Below are positions 60,230 through 64,000 of a stretch of 64,000 nucleotides of DNA, one piece after another. This stretch comes from Cecembia lonarensis LW9. GTDB lineage: Bacteria; Bacteroidota; Bacteroidia; Cytophagales; Cyclobacteriaceae. The DNA is taken from assembly GCF_000298295.1 (NCBI RefSeq), contig NZ_AMGM01000007.1, positions 40,977 to 104,976 on the forward strand, given 5' to 3'. Position 1 is the first letter of the stretch. Each line of letters begins with the position of its first letter. The notes under the pieces were generated by a model. It was not told the DNA's origin and did no database searches. It saw only the letters and a list, made by a program, of their open reading frames with translations. Made by a program: the position numbers and the translations under genes.

Positions 60230-62328
60230 GCGAGTACCTCCTTTTCTCTGTAAGAACTGATGGCTTCGAAAACCTTTCCTGCATCCTCAAAATAAGACTT
60301 GGCAAAAGCTTCTGAAGGTTCTTGTTGGTTGATTTGATATATGATGTCCTTGAGCGTTCCTTCGATGGCTATCTTGCCAGTTTCCACGAAAGTCTCGTCA
60401 AACAAATTCACAATATTCGCATAGGAATTGGTGCTTTTGCTTTCGGACAATAAGATGGCTTTGGCTGCATTGACCAAGGCGGCATAGGTATGGTAGATGC
60501 TGTCAGACCAACGGTTTTCTATAAAGGCCTCTTTGGATAAATCCAACTTCTCCTGAGCTTCCAAAAGTAAGGTGGCTACCAAGTCGATCACCACCCCGGC
60601 ACACTCTCCTACACCCACGGCCACTTTGTAGGCATCTTCATTGCCCCAATCCACTTGGTCTTCTTCAGTAAGGGTACTGGTATCAGTCAGGCCTTTCAGG
60701 ATATCATAAAAGTACATTTGACCTTTGCGATCATAGTAGCGAAGGAAATCTTCTCCTGCCTCTTGATGTAGGGCAAAGTCATCCAATAAAATTCTCAAAG
60801 CCTGAGACCCCCTTTTGCTTGGAATCTTGATCACTTTATCTGCAAAGCGCCCATTGCCATCCCCCAAATTGCCACCGCCCAATAATACCTGCAAGGCTGG
60901 GAAAACCGTTTTCCCGGCTTTCAAAGACATGCCTTGGAAACCAATATGCGCCATGTTGTGCTGCCCACAGGCATTCATACAGCCGGAAATCTTGATGGTC
61001 AAATCCTTGGATTGAAGGTACTGCGGATATTCTCGTGCGATAACTTTTTCCAATTCCCGCGCTATCCCGGTACTGCTGGCAATTCCCAGGTTACAGGTGT
61101 CAGTTCCTGGACAAGCAGTGATGTCTCCCAAGGAATTATAGCCATAATCCGCTAATCCAATCTTCTTTAGCTCTTGGTAGAAATGGGGAACCAATTCCTC
61201 CTTGACATCCCGAATCAGGAAATTTTGTCTAAGCGTAAAACGGATTTCATTATTGGCGTACCGTAGGGCCAAGTCAGCGATTAACCGTGCTTGGGCAGTG
61301 GTAAAATCTCCCAGCAATACTTTCACACCAATGGCTACATAACCAGCTTGTTTTTGTGGAATGAGATTGGTCAATTTCCACTGCTCATAAGCCAAATCAA
61401 GGGGTTCGGTAACTTCTACTAATTCCGGATTCGGTAAGGTTTTGTTGGCCTCATAGTCATCCACTTCAATGGGATAGGTTTTATATGGCAAGGCTTTTTT
61501 CTCTTCCTCTACCAATTGCATAAAAGCATCAATCCCAATCTCATTGATCAAAAATTTCATCCTTGCCTTCAAACGTCTGGAACGCTCTCCATGCCTGTCA
61601 AAAATCCTCAATACCCCTTCTATAAACGGTATCAATTCATCTATGGCAAGAAAATCTGTGATCAGGTCTGCATGGCGAGGTTGAGAACCCAGGCCACCAC
61701 CAAGCAAGACCTTGAAACCTCTGATTTCTTTTCCATTCTCAACTTTCACTTTTGGAATAAAACCTAGGTCATGTAGGTAGGAAAGGGCGGTGTCCTCATA
61801 GGAAGAGGAGAAGGACATCTTAAACTTTCGCCCCATTTCCTGGCAGACAGGATTCCGTAGGAAATACTTGAATACCTCATCTGCGTAAGGGGTTACATCA
61901 AAAGGTTCGTTGGGATCGATACCAGCAACTTCAGAAGCGGTCACGTTTCTTACCGTATTGCCGCATGCCTCCCGCAAAGTCACATCGTCTTTTTCCAGAT
62001 CAGCCCAAAGTTGAGGGGTCTCATCCAAACTCACGTAGTGAATCTGAATATCCTGACGGGTAGTGATGTGGAGTTTGCCCGTCGAGTACTTGTCCGACAC
62101 ATCACAGATGCGTTTCAATTGATTGCCCGTTACTCGGCCATAGGGCAGTTTGATGCGTATCATCTGTACGCCCGGCTGCCGTTGTCCATACACCCCACGT
62201 GCCAAACGCAGGCTGCGGAATTTTTCCTCATCTATCTTCCCCTCCCGAAAAAGCCGGATCTTCCGCTCCAATTCGATAATGTCCTTTTCGACAACGGGAT
62301 TCTCAATCTCGGTTCTAAAGCTTTCCAT
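60226..62328 (-). CDS. siroheme sulfite/nitrite reductase with HEPN-like C-terminus
   Basis: A 700-residue enzyme. Two ferredoxin-like plus siroheme/4Fe-4S repeat units make up about residues 1-570; the cluster ligands are C406-x5-C412 (TACPGTDTC) and C450-x3-C454 (SGCMNACG). The last 130 residues (about 575-700) form a helical HEPN-like domain (SIYHTYAALVNAAKAILLS), an addition absent from CysI or NirA. Position in front of cobA and near cysN favours assimilatory sulfite reduction. The electron donor is unknown. There is no cysJ here. Confidence 0.9.
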   Translation of the reverse strand: MESFRTEIENPVVEKDIIELERKIRLFREGKIDEEKFRSLRLARGVYGQRQPGVQMIRIKLPYGRVTGNQLKRICDVSDKYSTGKLHITTRQDIQIHYVSLDETPQLWADLEKDDVTLREACGNTVRNVTASEVAGIDPNEPFDVTPYADEVFKYFLRNPVCQEMGRKFKMSFSSSYEDTALSYLHDLGFIPKVKVENGKEIRGFKVLLGGGLGSQPRHADLITDFLAIDELIPFIEGVLRIFDRHGERSRRLKARMKFLINEIGIDAFMQLVEEEKKALPYKTYPIEVDDYEANKTLPNPELVEVTEPLDLAYEQWKLTNLIPQKQAGYVAIGVKVLLGDFTTAQARLIADLALRYANNEIRFTLRQNFLIRDVKEELVPHFYQELKKIGLADYGYNSLGDITACPGTDTCNLGIASSTGIARELEKVIAREYPQYLQSKDLTIKISGCMNACGQHNMAHIGFQGMSLKAGKTVFPALQVLLGGGNLGDGNGRFADKVIKIPSKRGSQALRILLDDFALHQEAGEDFLRYYDRKGQMYFYDILKGLTDTSTLTEEDQVDWGNEDAYKVAVGVGECAGVVIDLVATLLLEAQEKLDLSKEAFIENRWSDSIYHTYAALVNAAKAILLSESKSTNSYANIVNLFDETFVETGKIAIEGTLKDIIYQINQQEPSEAFAKSYFEDAGKVFEAISSYREKEVLA

Positions 62329-62613
62329 TTTTTGTTTAATCTATAGGTTTAGTAGAGTAATTATTTATGCCAATACCAGGTACCATAGCTCGTCCTGAGT
62401 ATCGGGATACCAAGTATGAGTTTCTCCTGAGTTTACGATTTGGTTTTATTGCAGATTTTCTAAGTAAACCAAATATTCAATTTTTAATACATAATCTCTT
62501 TTCGAACTGTCTTGGTACTTGGTACAGTATGATTGAACTGTGTCTTATTTCTTGTTTCTTATCTTCCCGATTCTCGGGACAGGCTTTGATTCTAATTCAC
62601 TCGCTTCTCGCAT
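62329..62613. repeat. gap with GGTACCA/CCAAGTA repeats and TCCCGA hairpin
   Basis: No gene is seen. CCAGGTACCATAG (about 62374), GATACCAAGTATG (about 62406) and CTTGGTACTTGGTACAGT (about 62511) are scattered related words. TCCCGA-ttc-TCGGGA (62565-62579) with CAGG repeats, inverted, the hairpin at 2263. The end reads ACTCGCTTCTCGCATCTAAA, the 7-nt purine array on the other strand. It lies between cysN and the reductase gene. Confidence 0.5.
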
Positions 62614-63876
62614 CTAAACTCTGGCATCAATAAACCCTACACTCACCGTATCATGTGTACCTTCATCAATCAGGATAAAGCTGCCATTGGAACGGTTGAC
62701 TTGGTAGGGATCAAAATGAATCGCTTTGCTGAGTTTGAAACTCACTTTGCCTATATCATTTAATTTCAAAGCCTCGGTTTTTTCCTCCCCGCTGAAATCG
62801 GTTTGGATTTTGGATTGGATGGACTCTACCCTTGCCAATACCCGGTTGACGCCATGCTGCAAGGTATATTTCTCACCGATTCTCAAAGGCTTGTGATTCA
62901 CTTGGCAGATGGTGGCTGTGATGCTTTTCTCAGAGCTAGGCAATTCTGAAGATTTGACAATCATATCTCCCCGACTGATATCTACCTCATCTTCCAAAGT
63001 GATGGTAATGGAGGCACCCGGAACAGCGACGTCCAACTCCTGACCGAATAATTGAATGGATTTGATTTTGGATTCTGTAAAGGAAGGTAGGATCGTCACC
63101 TGATCCCCCACCTGCAAGTTGCCTCCATACAACTTTCCTGAGAAACCTCTGAAATCATGGAAATTATCGGTTTTAGGACGGATTACGTATTGCACCGGGA
63201 ATCGGGCAAATGCTTGCTCCTGCAAATCTTCCGGCTCCAAAACCTCCAAATGATCCAACAAAGTATTACCTACATACCAAGGCATCTCGGAGGACTTCTT
63301 AGCAATGTTTTCACCTTTAAGCGCAGAAATTGGAATAAAGGTAATTTGTTCAGTGTTGAAGTTGCTTTTTTCCACCAAAGCCTCGAAATCAGCTTTGATT
63401 TTCAGAAACACATCTTCGTCATAACCCACCAAATCCATTTTATTGATGGCTACCACTACATGGCTCAACCGTAGTAAATTGCTGATAAAGAAATGACGAA
63501 AGGTCTGTTCGATGACTCCTTTTCTGGCATCAATCAGGATGATAGCTACTTGAGAAGTGGAAGCACCGGTCACCATGTTGCGCGTGTACTCCACGTGCCC
63601 TGGTGTATCTGCTACGATAAAGTTGGTTTTATTTGTATTGAAATAAATATGCGCCACATCGATGGTGATGCCTTGTTCCCGCTCCGCCACCAATCCATCT
63701 GTCGCCAAGGAAAAATCCAAGTAATCAAATCCTCTTTGGCGGCTGGTCTTCTCGATCGCCTCCAATTTATCGGTAGTCAGGGAACCCGTATCGTACAATA
63801 ATCTCCCGATCAAGGTACTTTTCCCATCATCCACTGAACCGGCGGTAGCTATTTTTATGAGTTTTCTATTTTCCAT
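62614..63876 (-). CDS. cysN: sulfate adenylyltransferase subunit 1 (GTPase)
   Basis: A 420-residue EF-Tu-like GTPase that drives formation of adenosine phosphosulfate with CysD. G1 GSVDDGKST (about 14-22), the switch region REQGITIDVAH, G3 DTPGHVEYTRNM and G4 NKMD (about 145) are intact. Two beta-barrel domains follow. There is no CysC kinase fused at the C-terminus. cysD is expected upstream, past the right edge of the window. It belongs to the sulfate-to-sulfide pathway with the siroheme reductase. Confidence 0.96.
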   Translation of the reverse strand: MENRKLIKIATAGSVDDGKSTLIGRLLYDTGSLTTDKLEAIEKTSRQRGFDYLDFSLATDGLVAEREQGITIDVAHIYFNTNKTNFIVADTPGHVEYTRNMVTGASTSQVAIILIDARKGVIEQTFRHFFISNLLRLSHVVVAINKMDLVGYDEDVFLKIKADFEALVEKSNFNTEQITFIPISALKGENIAKKSSEMPWYVGNTLLDHLEVLEPEDLQEQAFARFPVQYVIRPKTDNFHDFRGFSGKLYGGNLQVGDQVTILPSFTESKIKSIQLFGQELDVAVPGASITITLEDEVDISRGDMIVKSSELPSSEKSITATICQVNHKPLRIGEKYTLQHGVNRVLARVESIQSKIQTDFSGEEKTEALKLNDIGKVSFKLSKAIHFDPYQVNRSNGSFILIDEGTHDTVSVGFIDARV

Positions 63877-63889
63877 TTTTTTTAGACAT

Positions 63890-64000
63890 TAGATGCTTGT
63901 TTTAGAATCAAGACTCAAGACACAAGATTCAAGACTTTGATCTGAGTTGGAAATAAGATTGTGGTAGAAATGATGTAAAGTAGATATATCGGGTATTGTT
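63890..64000. repeat. composite repeat at the right edge
   Basis: AGAATCAAGACTCAAGACAC and CAAGATTCAAGACTT form a 7-nt CAAGANN array; GGAAATAAGATTGTGGTAGA and AGTAGATATATCGGGTATTG resemble the AT-rich family at 8745 and 59255. The order (purine array, then AT-rich block) is the same as at 59160-59455. The block is cut by the window end. Confidence 0.5.

Overview
The window is bacterial DNA from the phylum Bacteroidota, most likely order Cytophagales and perhaps the Algoriphagus/Cyclobacterium group. That is inference from gene content and habits: type IX secretion genes porG and porT, the porG-uppS-bamA-ompH-ompH string, DUF5606 and DUF6089 proteins, a DnaE with its own N-terminal exonuclease, TAnnTTTG-type promoters, little sign of Shine-Dalgarno sites, and the dispersed repeats common in these genomes. 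No rRNA, tRNA or CRISPR array was recognised.

Layout. 0-2.1 kb: the end of a heterodimeric-type ABC exporter and two small unknown genes. 2.1-6.7 kb: an AT-rich accessory island on the minus strand. It holds two related cassettes, each with a small four-cysteine secreted peptide (NVEALA-like) followed by a propeller lipoprotein. Both are driven from almost the same duplicated upstream block of about 350 bp. The first propeller gene is frameshifted; the second cassette also carries a CxxC lipoprotein. 6.7-10.6 kb: htpG and an M81 peptidase-like lipoprotein. 10.7-15.6 kb: cytochrome c maturation operon ccmB-C-D-E-F with a CXXXY-type CcmE. 15.6-24.5 kb: DUF2520 and DUF502 proteins, a DUF1080 protein, thioredoxin, DnaE, a CBS protein and NAD kinase. 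24.6-30.4 kb: the envelope biogenesis string porG-uppS-bamA-ompH-ompH and a second thioredoxin. 30.5-34 kb: two tandem M14 carboxypeptidase-like proteins, one with a rearranged metal site. 34-36 kb: stress protein and cation/proton antiporter. 36-40 kb: rsgA and a small surface-glycan set (Stealth, glycosyltransferase, FkbM). 40-49.4 kb: peroxiredoxin, a probable protein-deglycation pair, aspartate kinase, FBPase, engB, ubiE-porT and a DASS transporter. 49.4-56.6 kb: sugar-related catabolic genes, a ureohydrolase and a serine hydrolase. 56.6-58.4 kb: a decayed spot with a ParE-like gene relic and an NTF2-like gene cut inside its signal peptide by a 266-bp inverted-repeat element. 58.5-64 kb: siroheme and sulfate assimilation genes (met8-like, cobA, sulfite/nitrite reductase, cysN).

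The genes form functional blocks: heme attachment to cytochromes (ccm), outer-membrane assembly and type IX secretion (porG, porT, bamA, ompH), redox defence (two thioredoxins, peroxiredoxin) and sulfur assimilation with its own siroheme supply. Non-coding gaps are rich in dispersed short repeats of at least six kinds. The best candidates for something little described are the duplicated peptide/propeller cassettes with their shared control region, and the clean insertion of the mobile element into a signal peptide.
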